From JAIBJN01 sp963825255 (GTDB lineage: Bacteria > Actinomycetota > Thermoleophilia > Gaiellales > Gaiellaceae), in NCBI GenBank assembly GCA_963825255.1, contig CAWGSF010000009.1, positions 496,001-560,000 of the forward strand: DNA of 64,000 nt, written 5' to 3'. Below, one piece after another: positions 55,113 through 63,100 of this stretch. The position numbers and the translations under genes are program-made. The notes under the pieces were generated by a model. That model made no database searches. It saw only the letters and a list, made by a program, of their open reading frames with translations, and was not told the origin of the DNA. Positions within the stretch are counted from its first letter, which is position 1; each line of letters begins with the position of its first letter.

Positions 55113-55760
55113 ATGGCGGACGACTGGCGCCTCACGGTTGACTTCGACGACGAGGGCGACGGCACCCAGCTCGTGGAGCGGCTCTCGGCCCGACGGTTCG
55201 AGGCGGACGAGCGCGACCGGCTCGGCGGCCGGGTCGTCGTCAGCCGTGACGGGCCGCGCGTCTTCTTCTACGCCGATTCCGAGGAGTGCGCGCGCGAAGC
55301 CGAGCACGTGGCAACCGAGCGGCTGACCGAGGAGGGACTCCAGGCGCGAGTCGTGTTCGAGCGCTGGCACCCGGTCGAGCAGGCGTGGAGGGACGCGAGC
55401 ATCCCCCTTCCCTCCACGGAGGCCGAGCTCGAGGCCGAGCACGAGCGCCAGCAGGACCGCGAGGCGGCCGAGTCGGAAGCATCCGGTGTCGCCGAGTGGG
55501 AGGTGCGCGTCTCCCTCCCGAGCCACGAGGCGACGGGCGAGCTCGCGGAGATGCTCGAGGGCGAAGGGTTTCCCGTCGTCCGGCGGGCGACGTTCCTGCT
55601 CGTCGGCGCGGCGAACCGCGATGAGGCCGACGCGCTCGCCGAGCGCCTCCGGGCGGAGGCTCCCGCCGGCGCGCAGGTCGAGGTGGAGCCTGGCGGCGGG
55701 CTGGTCTGGGAGGTCACGCCGCAGAACCCGTTCGCGATCTTCGGCGGGCTCGGCGAGTGA
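55113..55760 (+). CDS. Conserved hypothetical protein with two related domains
   Basis: 215 residues. Two similar alpha-beta units are visible: residues about 5-85 (WRLTVDFDDEGDGTQLVERL; RVVVSRDGPRVFFYADSEE) and 130-195 (WEVRVSLPSHEATGELAEML; FPVVRRATFLLVGAANRDEADALAERL), separated by an acidic helix (EAELEAEHERQQDREAAESE). The unit looks like a ferredoxin-like fold. I cannot name it; similar proteins seem typical of actinobacteria. Confidence 0.65.
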   Translation: MADDWRLTVDFDDEGDGTQLVERLSARRFEADERDRLGGRVVVSRDGPRVFFYADSEECAREAEHVATERLTEEGLQARVVFERWHPVEQAWRDASIPLPSTEAELEAEHERQQDREAAESEASGVAEWEVRVSLPSHEATGELAEMLEGEGFPVVRRATFLLVGAANRDEADALAERLRAEAPAGAQVEVEPGGGLVWEVTPQNPFAIFGGLGE

Positions 55761-55821
55761 CGATCGGCCCGCTCGTCTAGAATCCCGTCTGAACGGATCC
55801 CGAGGAAAGGAGGGCCTGACG

Positions 55822-55875
55822 ATGATCGAGAGTGCGCCAGTTCCCTCCCCGCGCGGTCCGGCGAGCCCCGGCTAG
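55822..55875 (+). CDS. Short upstream ORF (possible leader peptide) before rsgA
   Basis: 17 codons, starting ATG with a very strong AAAGGAGG seven bases before it and ending TAG at 55875. The product (MIESAPVPSPRGPASPG) is Pro/Ser-rich and has no recognisable function. It overlaps the left arm of a hairpin (see next feature). Such ORFs can act as leader peptides that couple translation to expression of the downstream gene. Confidence 0.5.
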   Translation: MIESAPVPSPRGPASPG

Positions 55876-55910
55876 GGGCCGAGCCTCCCGAGTCGAACGG
55901 CCGCGCGGGG
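55847..55910 (+). promoter_or_regulatory. Structured 5' leader of rsgA (long-range hairpin)
   Basis: CCCCGCGCGG (55847-55856) is perfectly complementary to CCGCGCGGGG (55901-55910). Between them a smaller GCCCC...GGGGC hairpin surrounds the leader-ORF stop. The left arm lies within the short ORF, so ribosomes translating it would open the structure. It ends 46 bases before rsgA. Together this looks like a translation-coupled attenuator, but that is inference. Confidence 0.5.
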
Positions 55911-55956
55911 ACCCGCGTCGTTCGTTTCTGCCTGCCCAAGGAAAAGGAGACTCATC

Positions 55957-57042
55957 GTGTCCCTGGCGTTGTCCGCGCTCGGGTGGACCCCGAGCCGTGA
56001 AGAAGAGTTCGAGCAGTACGCAGCCGCCGGGCTGTCGCCGGCGCGCGTCGCCGCGCAGCAGCGCGGCTTGTACAGCCTCCGCAGCGAGGCGGGCGAGCAG
56101 CCCGCCGAGATCTCGGGCCGCCTCCGCCACGAGGCCGCCGGCCCCGCCGATCTCCCCGCGGTCGGCGACTGGGTCGCAGTCCGAGCCGAGGGAAGCCCAA
56201 GTAACAGTCTGTTACTTGCTCCATCCCCGGAGACCGTGGACGCGGTCCTCTCGCGCGAGACGGCCTTCGTCCGGAAGGCCGCCGGCACCGGGGTGGTCGA
56301 GCAGGTGGTGGCGGCGAACGTCGACGTCGTCTTCCTCGTCACCGCGTTCGACGCCGACCTCAACGTCCGTCGCCTCGAGCGGTACCTCGCCGCCGGGTGG
56401 GAGAGCGGCGCGCAGCCGGTGATCGTCGTCAACAAGAGCGACCTCGCCGCGGACCCCGCGGCAGGGCTCGCGGACGTCGAGGCGATCGCCTTCGGCGTCC
56501 CCGTCCACGCCGTCAGCTGCCGCGAGGGCGACAACCTCGACGGGCTGGCGGCGTACTTCGCGGGCAACCGGACGATCGCGCTCCTCGGTTCCTCCGGCGT
56601 CGGCAAGTCGTCGCTCGTCAACCGGCTCCTCGGAGGGGACCGTCAGGACGTCGGTGAGCTTCGCGGCGACGGCCGCGGGCGCCACACGACGACGGCGAGG
56701 GAGCTCTTCCCCGTCCCCGGCGGTGGGCTCGTCCTCGACACCCCCGGCATGCGTCAGCTCGGCCTCTGGGATGCGGGCGCCGGTCTCGGGGAGACGTTCG
56801 ACGACGTCTCCTCGCTCGCCGCCCGATGCCGCTTCGCCGACTGCGCCCACGAGCGCGAGCCGGGGTGCGAGGTGCTGGCGGCGCTCGCCGACGGCCGTCT
56901 CGACCCGGCCCGGCTCGAGAGCTACCGCAAGCTCCTGCGCGAGCTGCGGCACCTCGAGCTGAAGACCGATGCCCGGGCTCTGTCGGAGGAGCGCCGAAAC
57001 CGTCGCCGTCTCGCCCGCTCGCGGAGGCGGGGCGCATACTGA
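55957..57042 (+). CDS. rsgA: Ribosome small-subunit-dependent GTPase RsgA
   Basis: 361 residues. An OB-fold (GDWVAVRAEG; ETVDAVLSRETAFVRKAAG) precedes the circularly permuted GTPase with G4 VIVVNKSDLA, G1 ALLGSSGVGKSSLVNRLLG, G3 VLDTPGMRQLGLW, and a zinc knuckle CRFADCAHEREPGC. RsgA checks late 30S subunit assembly. An AT-rich in-frame palindrome (56198-56218) encodes SNSLLL in the OB-fold and uses the rare TTA codon. GTG start with AAGGAG upstream. Confidence 0.94.
   Translation: MSLALSALGWTPSREEEFEQYAAAGLSPARVAAQQRGLYSLRSEAGEQPAEISGRLRHEAAGPADLPAVGDWVAVRAEGSPSNSLLLAPSPETVDAVLSRETAFVRKAAGTGVVEQVVAANVDVVFLVTAFDADLNVRRLERYLAAGWESGAQPVIVVNKSDLAADPAAGLADVEAIAFGVPVHAVSCREGDNLDGLAAYFAGNRTIALLGSSGVGKSSLVNRLLGGDRQDVGELRGDGRGRHTTTARELFPVPGGGLVLDTPGMRQLGLWDAGAGLGETFDDVSSLAARCRFADCAHEREPGCEVLAALADGRLDPARLESYRKLLRELRHLELKTDARALSEERRNRRRLARSRRRGAY
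56198..56218. repeat. Perfect AT-rich palindrome inside rsgA
   Basis: Arms CAAGTAACAG and CTGTTACTTG around a single T (21 bases). It is about 40% G+C in a gene of over 70%, stays in frame, and codes for SNSLLL in a loop between OB-fold strands where other RsgA proteins have a short charged linker. It looks like an inserted palindromic element that kept the frame. Confidence 0.85.
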
Positions 57043-57051
57043 GGCCGTCTG

Positions 57052-58347
57052 GTGGAGCTGAGGCACGTACCCCCAGCGCTCCGGTCACGCCTCGGGCGTG
57101 TCGGGATCCTGCGCCCGTTGCGCATCCGCGACTTCGCCCTGCTCTGGGCGGGCGCCACCGTGTCGCTCGCGGGCGACGGGGTCTACGTCGTCGCGGTCGC
57201 CTGGCAGGTCTACGACCTCTCGAGCTCGCCGACCGCGTTGGCGCTCGTCGGCGTCGCGTGGACGCTCCCGGTCGCGATCTTCGTGCTCATCGGGGGAGTC
57301 GTGACGGACAGGGTGGAGCGCCGGCGGATCATGATCACCGCGGATCTCGTCCGGGCGTTCGCCGTCGCGACGATCGGCGTGCTCGCGCTGACCGGGGCGA
57401 TCCAGCTCTGGCACCTGATCCTGCTCGCAGCGGTCTTCGGCGTGGGCGAGGCGTTCTTCGGGCCCGCGTTCATGTCGTTCGTGCCCCAGATCGTCCCACG
57501 GAGGCTGCTCCTCCAGGCGAACTCTCTCGACCAGTTCATCCGCCCATTCGCGTTCGCCCTCGTCGGGCCGGCGCTCGGCGGCTGGATCATCGCGACGGTC
57601 GGCATCGCCGAGGCGTTCTTCCTCGACGCCGCGACCTTCCTCGTCTCGGCCGCCGCGATCGCGCTCATCCGGGCCCGGCCCGCCGGGCGGGAGGCCGGTG
57701 CCCACACGTCGATGACGAGAGAGCTGCGCGAGGGGTTCACGTTCGTCCGCTCGCACACGTGGCTCTGGGTCACGCTTCTCGGCGCGGCCGCGTTCCTGCT
57801 CGCCTACTGGGGGCCGGTCGAGGTGCTGATCCCGTTCCGCATCCGCAACGAGCTCGGCGGCACGGCCGGCGACTTCGGCCTCGTCCTCGCGTGCGGCGGC
57901 GTCGGCTCGCTGCTCGCGGCGCTGCTCATGGGCCAGCGGTCACTTCCCCGCCGGCACATCACGCTCATGTACGGGGCGTGGTCGATCGGCGCCCTGGCTC
58001 TCGTCGGCTTCGGGCTCGCCTCGACCGTCTGGCAGCTGATGGCGATCAGCTTCGTCGAGGGCGGGCTCTTCACCGTCGGGATGATCATCTGGGGCACGCT
58101 CGTGCACACGCTCGTCCCCACGCACCTCCTCGGGAGGGTGACGAGCCTCGACTGGTTCTGCGCGACCAGCCTCGTGCCGATCTCGTTCGCGCTCACGGGG
58201 CCGATCGCCGCGGGAATCGGCGCGCAGGCCACCCTCGTCGTCGCCGGTCTCGCCGCGATGTCCGCGACCGCGCTCTGCCTCCTCGTCCCCGGGGTCAGGG
58301 ACACGGAGCGCTCGGACGTGCTCGAGGCGAGCCGCGGCTCGCTCTAG
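57052..58347 (+). CDS. MFS transporter (MFS_3, EntS-like exporter)
   Basis: 431 residues, about twelve membrane helices. DFALLWAGATVSLAGDGVYVVAVAWQVYDLS opens typically for the MFS_3 group; GVVTDRVERRRIMITADLVR is the inter-helix motif A. It probably exports a small molecule. GTG 57052 is 9 bases after rsgA. Confidence 0.88.
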   Translation: MELRHVPPALRSRLGRVGILRPLRIRDFALLWAGATVSLAGDGVYVVAVAWQVYDLSSSPTALALVGVAWTLPVAIFVLIGGVVTDRVERRRIMITADLVRAFAVATIGVLALTGAIQLWHLILLAAVFGVGEAFFGPAFMSFVPQIVPRRLLLQANSLDQFIRPFAFALVGPALGGWIIATVGIAEAFFLDAATFLVSAAAIALIRARPAGREAGAHTSMTRELREGFTFVRSHTWLWVTLLGAAAFLLAYWGPVEVLIPFRIRNELGGTAGDFGLVLACGGVGSLLAALLMGQRSLPRRHITLMYGAWSIGALALVGFGLASTVWQLMAISFVEGGLFTVGMIIWGTLVHTLVPTHLLGRVTSLDWFCATSLVPISFALTGPIAAGIGAQATLVVAGLAAMSATALCLLVPGVRDTERSDVLEASRGSL

Positions 58348-58682
58348 CAGGGGCCGGGCGCCGGGCTCCCGCCGGGGCCGGCGAGGTGCTGCACCGAGGC
58401 TCCCGCGCCCGCCTGGACGCAGTACGAGGCGGCGTCGGCGCGGACGAGGGCGACGCCCGTGGGCATGACCGCCCCGGCGTAGGTCCCCGCCGCCGCCATC
58501 TGCTCCTCGAGCGCGAAGGCCGCCTGCTGGAAGGTCGCTCCCGCTGCGACCTGGGCCGCCTGCTCCTCCGCCTCGACGGCGAGGTCGGAGGTCGGCCCGG
58601 TCTCGTTGCTCGCCTGGACGTAGAGATAGGCGACGACCGCGAGGGTGACGAGGATCGAGACGAGGCCGAGCACGCGGGGCAT
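58344..58682 (-). CDS. Small membrane-anchored protein, unknown
   Basis: 112 residues. One N-terminal helix (VLGLVSILVTLAVVAYLYV) then an Ala/Gln-rich region (VEAEEQAAQVAAGATFQQAAFALEEQM) and a C-terminal part with two Cys (SYCVQAGAG; GPC). It has some look of a pilin-like or lipoprotein-type small protein, but I cannot assign it. It is convergent with the MFS gene and divergent from the flavoprotein gene. Confidence 0.6.
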   Translation of the reverse strand: MPRVLGLVSILVTLAVVAYLYVQASNETGPTSDLAVEAEEQAAQVAAGATFQQAAFALEEQMAAAGTYAGAVMPTGVALVRADAASYCVQAGAGASVQHLAGPGGSPAPGPC

Positions 58683-58797
58683 GGATCCTCTATCGGCGCG
58701 CTCTTCGACCGGCTTGACGGCGTCAGGTCGAGCAGGTCGAACTGCATAAGCAACACAAATGCCTGGGATCAGGGAGACGTGGTAGAGTCCGACGGTC

Positions 58798-59991
58798 ATG
58801 GGCGAGCCCCTCTGCACCGACGTGCTCGTGGTCGGGAGCGGTGCCTCCGGCCTTGCCGCCGCGGTGTCCGCCGAGCGCGCGGGCGCCGACGTCGTGCTCT
58901 GCGCGAAGACCTCGCTGCAGTCGTGCAACTCGGCCAAGGCGCAGGGCGGCATCCAGGCGGCCTTCGGCGAGGACGACTCGCCGGAGCTCCACGCCGAGGA
59001 CGTGTGGCGGAGCTCTCACGAGACCGCCGACATGCGCCTGGCGACCATCCTCGCCTCGGAGGCGCCGGACACGATCCACTGGCTCGAGGACGCGGGCGTC
59101 GGGTTCACGCGCGAGAACGGCGGGTATCGCCTCGCGCGCTGCGGCGGCTCGAGCCGCAAGCGGCTTCTCCAGGTCGGCGACCGCACGGGCCACGCGATCA
59201 CGAGCGCCCTGCGGGACGTCATCGAGGCGTCGACCGCGCGCGCCCTCCCGAGGTCTCCCCTCCTGCAGCTCGAGCCGCGCCCGTCAGGCTGGCGGGCCCG
59301 CTGCGGAGACGAGGTCGTGGACGCGGGCGCCGTCGTCCTCGCCGCTGGCGGGCGCTGCTACCGGGAGGCCGAGGAGCGGGGCGAGCTGACCACGAACCAT
59401 CCCGGAGCGACCGGAGAGGTGACGCAGATCGCGCTCGACCTCGGCGCGGAGGCGCGCGACCTGGACGCGCTCCAGTACCACCCGAACGGAGGCGCGTGGC
59501 CGGCGAGCATGCAGGGGTACTCCATCCCCGAGACGACCCGGGCGTACGGCGCGGTCCTGCGAAACGCCGACGGCGAGGAGTTCACGGACTCGCTCGGCCC
59601 GCGCGACGAGGTCTCCCAGGCGATCTTCGACGAGGTGGAGAGCGGCAAGGGCGTCGAGGCGCCCGACGGCCGCCCGGCCGTCTGGCTCGACACGACCCGG
59701 ATCGCCGAGGCGGACGCCGGCGTGTCCCTTCCGTACATGCTCCGCCGCTACCGGGCCGCCGGGATCGACCCGCTGGCCGAGCAGATCCTCACGTATCCCG
59801 TCCTCCACTACCAGAACGGGGGCCTGGTCGTCGACGAGCGCGGGGAGACGACGGTCGAGGGCCTCTTCGCCTGCGGCGAGATCGCTGGCGGGACGCACGG
59901 CCGGAACCGCATGATGGGCAACTCCCTGCTCGAGTGCTGCGTCTTCGGCCGCCGGGCAGGCGCGGCCGCGGCGAGGAAGGCGAGGGGCTGA
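58798..59991 (+). CDS. FAD-dependent fumarate reductase/L-aspartate oxidase-like flavoprotein, short form
   Basis: 397 residues. FAD-binding VLVVGSGASGLAAAVSAERAG; SCNSAKAQGGIQAAFGEDDS (no His for covalent FAD, as in NadB); LQYHPNGGAWPASMQGYSI and THGRNRMMGNSLLECCVFGR (substrate Arg/His region). It lacks the C-terminal helical domain of SdhA/NadB. With fumarase genes next door it may oxidise or reduce a C4 dicarboxylate. The stop overlaps the next ATG (TGATG). Confidence 0.8.
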   Translation: MGEPLCTDVLVVGSGASGLAAAVSAERAGADVVLCAKTSLQSCNSAKAQGGIQAAFGEDDSPELHAEDVWRSSHETADMRLATILASEAPDTIHWLEDAGVGFTRENGGYRLARCGGSSRKRLLQVGDRTGHAITSALRDVIEASTARALPRSPLLQLEPRPSGWRARCGDEVVDAGAVVLAAGGRCYREAEERGELTTNHPGATGEVTQIALDLGAEARDLDALQYHPNGGAWPASMQGYSIPETTRAYGAVLRNADGEEFTDSLGPRDEVSQAIFDEVESGKGVEAPDGRPAVWLDTTRIAEADAGVSLPYMLRRYRAAGIDPLAEQILTYPVLHYQNGGLVVDERGETTVEGLFACGEIAGGTHGRNRMMGNSLLECCVFGRRAGAAAARKARG

Positions 59992-60884
59992 TGGCGGTCG
60001 CCACCGATCTCGCGAAGGTCGTCGAGGACGCCGCCGCCCACCTCTACGTCTGGGCGCTGAAGGACATCCCCCAGGACCTCCGGGACGCACTCGCCGACGC
60101 CGCCGAGCGGGAGACGTCGGTGCCCGGGCAGCGCGTCCTCCAGACGATCCTCCGCAACGTCGAGGTGGCCGAGGAAGAGAAGAACCTCGTCTGCCAGGAC
60201 ACGGGCATCGCCGTCTACTACTGCCGCGTCGGCGAGGGCTTCCCGCTCCACCCGGCGCGGATCTACCAGGCCTTGCGGGACGGCACCGAGCGCGCGACCG
60301 TCGAGCATCCGCTCCGCTCGAACACCGTGCACACCCTCACCCGCGAGAACACCGGCCAGAACGTCGGCTACCGCGTCCCGATCGTCCACTGGGACTTCGT
60401 GGCCGACTGGGACGGGCTCGACGTCAAGTGCGTCCCCAAGGGCTCCGGCTCGGAGAACATGAGCTTCCTGAAGATGTGCGTCCCGGCCGACGGCGTCGCC
60501 GGGATCAAGCGCTTCGTTCTCGACTCGATCGTCGGCGCCGGCGGGAAGCCGTGCCCGCCGGGGATCGTCGGCGTCGGCGTCGGCGGCTCCGCGGACTACG
60601 CGATGCACCTCGCCAAGGAGGCGATCGCGCGGCCGGTGGGGACCCGCAACCCGGACCCGCTCGTCGCGCAGCTGGAGGACGAGCTGACCGACCTCCTGAA
60701 CGAGACGGGCATCGGGCCGATGGGCCTCGGTGGCGACGTCACCGTCCTCCACTGCCACGTCGAGCACGCCGACACGCACATGACCCTGAACCCCGTCGCC
60801 GTCAACTACCAGTGCTGGGCGGCCCGCCGCGCGACCGCGCACGTCGCCGCCGACGGATCCGTCGAGTACGACCGGGAGGCCTGA
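59991..60884 (+). CDS. Class I fumarate hydratase, alpha subunit
   Basis: 297 residues. [4Fe-4S] Cys are in LVCQDTGIAVYY, LKMCVPADGV and GGKPCPPGIVGVGVGG. ARENTGQNVGYRVPIVHWDF-like text (RENTGQNVGYRVPIVHWDF) is typical of the TtdA/FumA N-terminal domain. With the beta subunit at 61054 it interconverts fumarate and malate (or acts on tartrate/mesaconate). The two genes are separated by repeats instead of the usual close coupling. Confidence 0.92.
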   Translation: MAVATDLAKVVEDAAAHLYVWALKDIPQDLRDALADAAERETSVPGQRVLQTILRNVEVAEEEKNLVCQDTGIAVYYCRVGEGFPLHPARIYQALRDGTERATVEHPLRSNTVHTLTRENTGQNVGYRVPIVHWDFVADWDGLDVKCVPKGSGSENMSFLKMCVPADGVAGIKRFVLDSIVGAGGKPCPPGIVGVGVGGSADYAMHLAKEAIARPVGTRNPDPLVAQLEDELTDLLNETGIGPMGLGGDVTVLHCHVEHADTHMTLNPVAVNYQCWAARRATAHVAADGSVEYDREA

Positions 60885-61053
60885 TGGGTGTCCTTTGCAG
60901 CCACGGCCGGGGTCTGACCCCCGTCCATGTCCCTTCGGGCCGGATCTCCACTCGGCCGGCCGCCGGGAGAGTCCTGCTCGTGACGGCAGGCGAGGTCTCT
61001 TTCGGACACGTCCGGGGTCTGACCCCAGACATGGCCCCTGGAGCCGGTAGCTG
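60885..61053. repeat. Two GGGGTCTGACCCC palindromic repeats between fumarase genes
   Basis: The core GGGGTC-T-GACCCC appears at 60909-60921 and 61014-61026. Both have the same orientation and similar flanks (CATG 5-6 bases after, CGTG or GTGT before), about 105 bases apart. Such units recall REP sequences associated with REP-associated tyrosine transposases; no transposase is present here. This 169-base spacer has no gene. Confidence 0.8.
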
Positions 61054-61638
61054 ATGGCAGAGCACAGGCTCACGTTCCCCGCCGGCGAGGACGCGATCCG
61101 CGAGCTCCGCGCCGGCGACTCGGCGTTCGTCGACGGCCACGTGATCGGCATCCGCGACCGCACCCAGATCCGCATCTTCGACCAGGGCGTCGCGCCGCCC
61201 CTCGACCTCACGGGCGCGTTCCTCCTGCACACGGCGCCGAACGTCCGCAAGCTCGCGGACGGACGCTACGAGAAGCTCTGCATCGGCACGACGACGAGCG
61301 CCCGCATGGTGCGCTTCACGGAGCCGCTCGGCCGCGACTACGGCGTGCGCGCCATCGCCGGGAAGGGCGGGCTCCCCGACGAGGCGATCGAGCCGATGCG
61401 CCGCTACGGGATGGTCTACTTCGCCATCGTCGGCGGGGCGGCCGCGCTCGAGACGACCCAGATCGAGGAGATCGAGGAGGTGGCCTGGGAGGAGCTCATG
61501 CCCGAGTGCCTCTGGAAGTTCCGGGTCAAGGACTTCGGCCCGCTCACGGTCGCCATCGACTCCCACGGAGACTCGCTCTACCACGACGTCCAGGAACGCG
61601 CGAAGAAGCGATTGGAGGATCTGTATGCCCGGCTCTGA
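61054..61638 (+). CDS. Class I fumarate hydratase, beta subunit
   Basis: 194 residues. SAFVDGHVIGIRDRTQIRIF, GAFLLHTAPNVRK, ARMVRFTEPLGRDYGVRAIAGKGGLP and HGDSLYHDVQERAKKRLEDL form the TtdB/FumA C-terminal domain. It overlaps the comA-like gene by 14 bases. Confidence 0.92.
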   Translation: MAEHRLTFPAGEDAIRELRAGDSAFVDGHVIGIRDRTQIRIFDQGVAPPLDLTGAFLLHTAPNVRKLADGRYEKLCIGTTTSARMVRFTEPLGRDYGVRAIAGKGGLPDEAIEPMRRYGMVYFAIVGGAAALETTQIEEIEEVAWEELMPECLWKFRVKDFGPLTVAIDSHGDSLYHDVQERAKKRLEDLYARL

Positions 61639-62421
61639 CCACTTCCTCGACGTGCCCGCGCGCTCGCCGAAGCCCCGCTCGCGGGGGCTCACGCACGTCA
61701 TCGACAAGGGGATGAACCTCCGGCGACATCGAGGGTCTCTTCGACACGGCGGGCGAGTACGTCGACATCGTCAAGCTCGGCTGGGGGACCTCCTACGTCA
61801 CCCGCAACCTCGAGAAGAAGATCGCCCTCTACCGCTCCTTCGAGACGCCCGTCGTCTGCGGCGGAACGTTGTTCGAGGCCGTGATCGCGCGCGGGAAGGC
61901 TCGACGAGTACCGGAGCTGGCTCGTGGAGAACCGCTTCGCGCACGTCGAGGTCTCCGACGGGACGATCGACCTCCCCCGCGAGCGGAAGCTCGAGCTGAT
62001 CTCCGAGCTCGCGCAGGACTTCGTCGTCCTCTCGGAGGTGGGGTCGAAGGACTCGTCGGTGGTCTACGCGCCGTACCAGTGGGTCGAGTGGATGCGCGAG
62101 GAGCTCGAGGCCGGCGCCTGGAAGGTCATCACCGAGGGCCGCGAGGCGGGAAACGCCGGCATCTACCGCCCGACGGGCGACATGCGCACGGGGCTCGTCG
62201 ACGAGATCGTCCACGAGCTCGACCTCGCGGACATCGTCTTCGAGGCGCCGACGACGCCCGCGCAGGCCTGGTTCGTGCAGCGCTACGGCCCCGAGGTCAA
62301 CCTCGGGAACATCCCGCCGGAGGAGGTCATCCCGCTCGAGACGCTCCGGCTCGGGCTCCGCGCCGACACCCTCAAGGAGGTCATGCTCGGTGAGCACGAG
62401 CACGCAGCTCTCCCTGACTGA
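61625..62421 (+). CDS. Phosphosulfolactate synthase-like protein (ComA/HSA32 family), two frameshifts
   Basis: After correcting one extra base near 61724 and one near 61902 the protein has about 265 residues: RSRGLTHVIDKGM, GEYVDIVKLGWGTSYVTRNLEKKI, ETPVVCGGTLFEAVIARGK, AHVEVSDGTIDLP and EAGNAGIYRPTGDMRTGLVDEI. ComA adds sulfite to phosphoenolpyruvate in archaeal coenzyme M synthesis; plant and bacterial homologues (HSA32) have unclear roles. Here it sits with fumarase and sulfate-assimilation genes, overlapping cysH by 32 bases. Confidence 0.85.
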
Positions 62422-63100
62422 GGCCGAGATCGAGGCGCTGCCGGCGGCGGAGGTCCTGCGCTGGGCGCACGAGGAGTTCGGCGAGCGGCTGTGCCTTTCG
62501 TGCTCGTGGCAGAAGCAGTCCTCGGTGCTGGTCCACCTCGTCGCCGAGCTCGGGCTCGAGGTCGACATCGTCGAGCTCGACACGCACCTCTTCTTCAAGG
62601 AGACGTACGAGACCCGCGAGCGGCTCGTGGAGCGCTACGGGCTCAGGCTCATCGTCCCGGAGGTGCTCACGATCGCCGAGCAGCACAAGCGCGAGGGCCC
62701 GAACCTCTGGGAGACGAGCCCCGACCGCTGCTGCCACATCCGCAAGGTCGAGCCGCTGCTCCGGGCGCTCGACCCGTACGATGCCTGGGTCTCCGGCATC
62801 CGCCGGGACCAGTCGCCATCGCGGGCGGGCATTCGCAAGGTCGAGCGCTCCGAACGCTACGGCGTCTGGAAGATCCAGCCGCTCGCGGACTGGACCGAGA
62901 AGGACATCTGGCGCTACATCGTGCAGAACGACATCCCCTACAACCCCTTGCACGACGTCGGCTACCGGTCGATCGGCTGCATCCCCTGCACCCGGCCGAC
63001 CCGGCCCGACGAGGAGGAGCGCGCGGGCCGCTGGGCCGGCTCCGACAAGCTCGAATGCGGCATCCACGTGGACGCCGCTCACGACGAAGGAGGACGATGA
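62390..63100 (+). CDS. cysH: Adenylyl-sulfate (APS) reductase CysH
   Basis: 236 residues. LCLSCSWQKQSSVLVHL (substrate site), RCCHIRKVEPLL and GCIPCTRPT supply the CC...CxxC ligands of a [4Fe-4S] cluster, and ECGIHVD the C-terminal catalytic Cys. The cluster type reduces APS rather than PAPS to sulfite. GTG start. Confidence 0.93.
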   Translation: MSTSTQLSLTEAEIEALPAAEVLRWAHEEFGERLCLSCSWQKQSSVLVHLVAELGLEVDIVELDTHLFFKETYETRERLVERYGLRLIVPEVLTIAEQHKREGPNLWETSPDRCCHIRKVEPLLRALDPYDAWVSGIRRDQSPSRAGIRKVERSERYGVWKIQPLADWTEKDIWRYIVQNDIPYNPLHDVGYRSIGCIPCTRPTRPDEEERAGRWAGSDKLECGIHVDAAHDEGGR

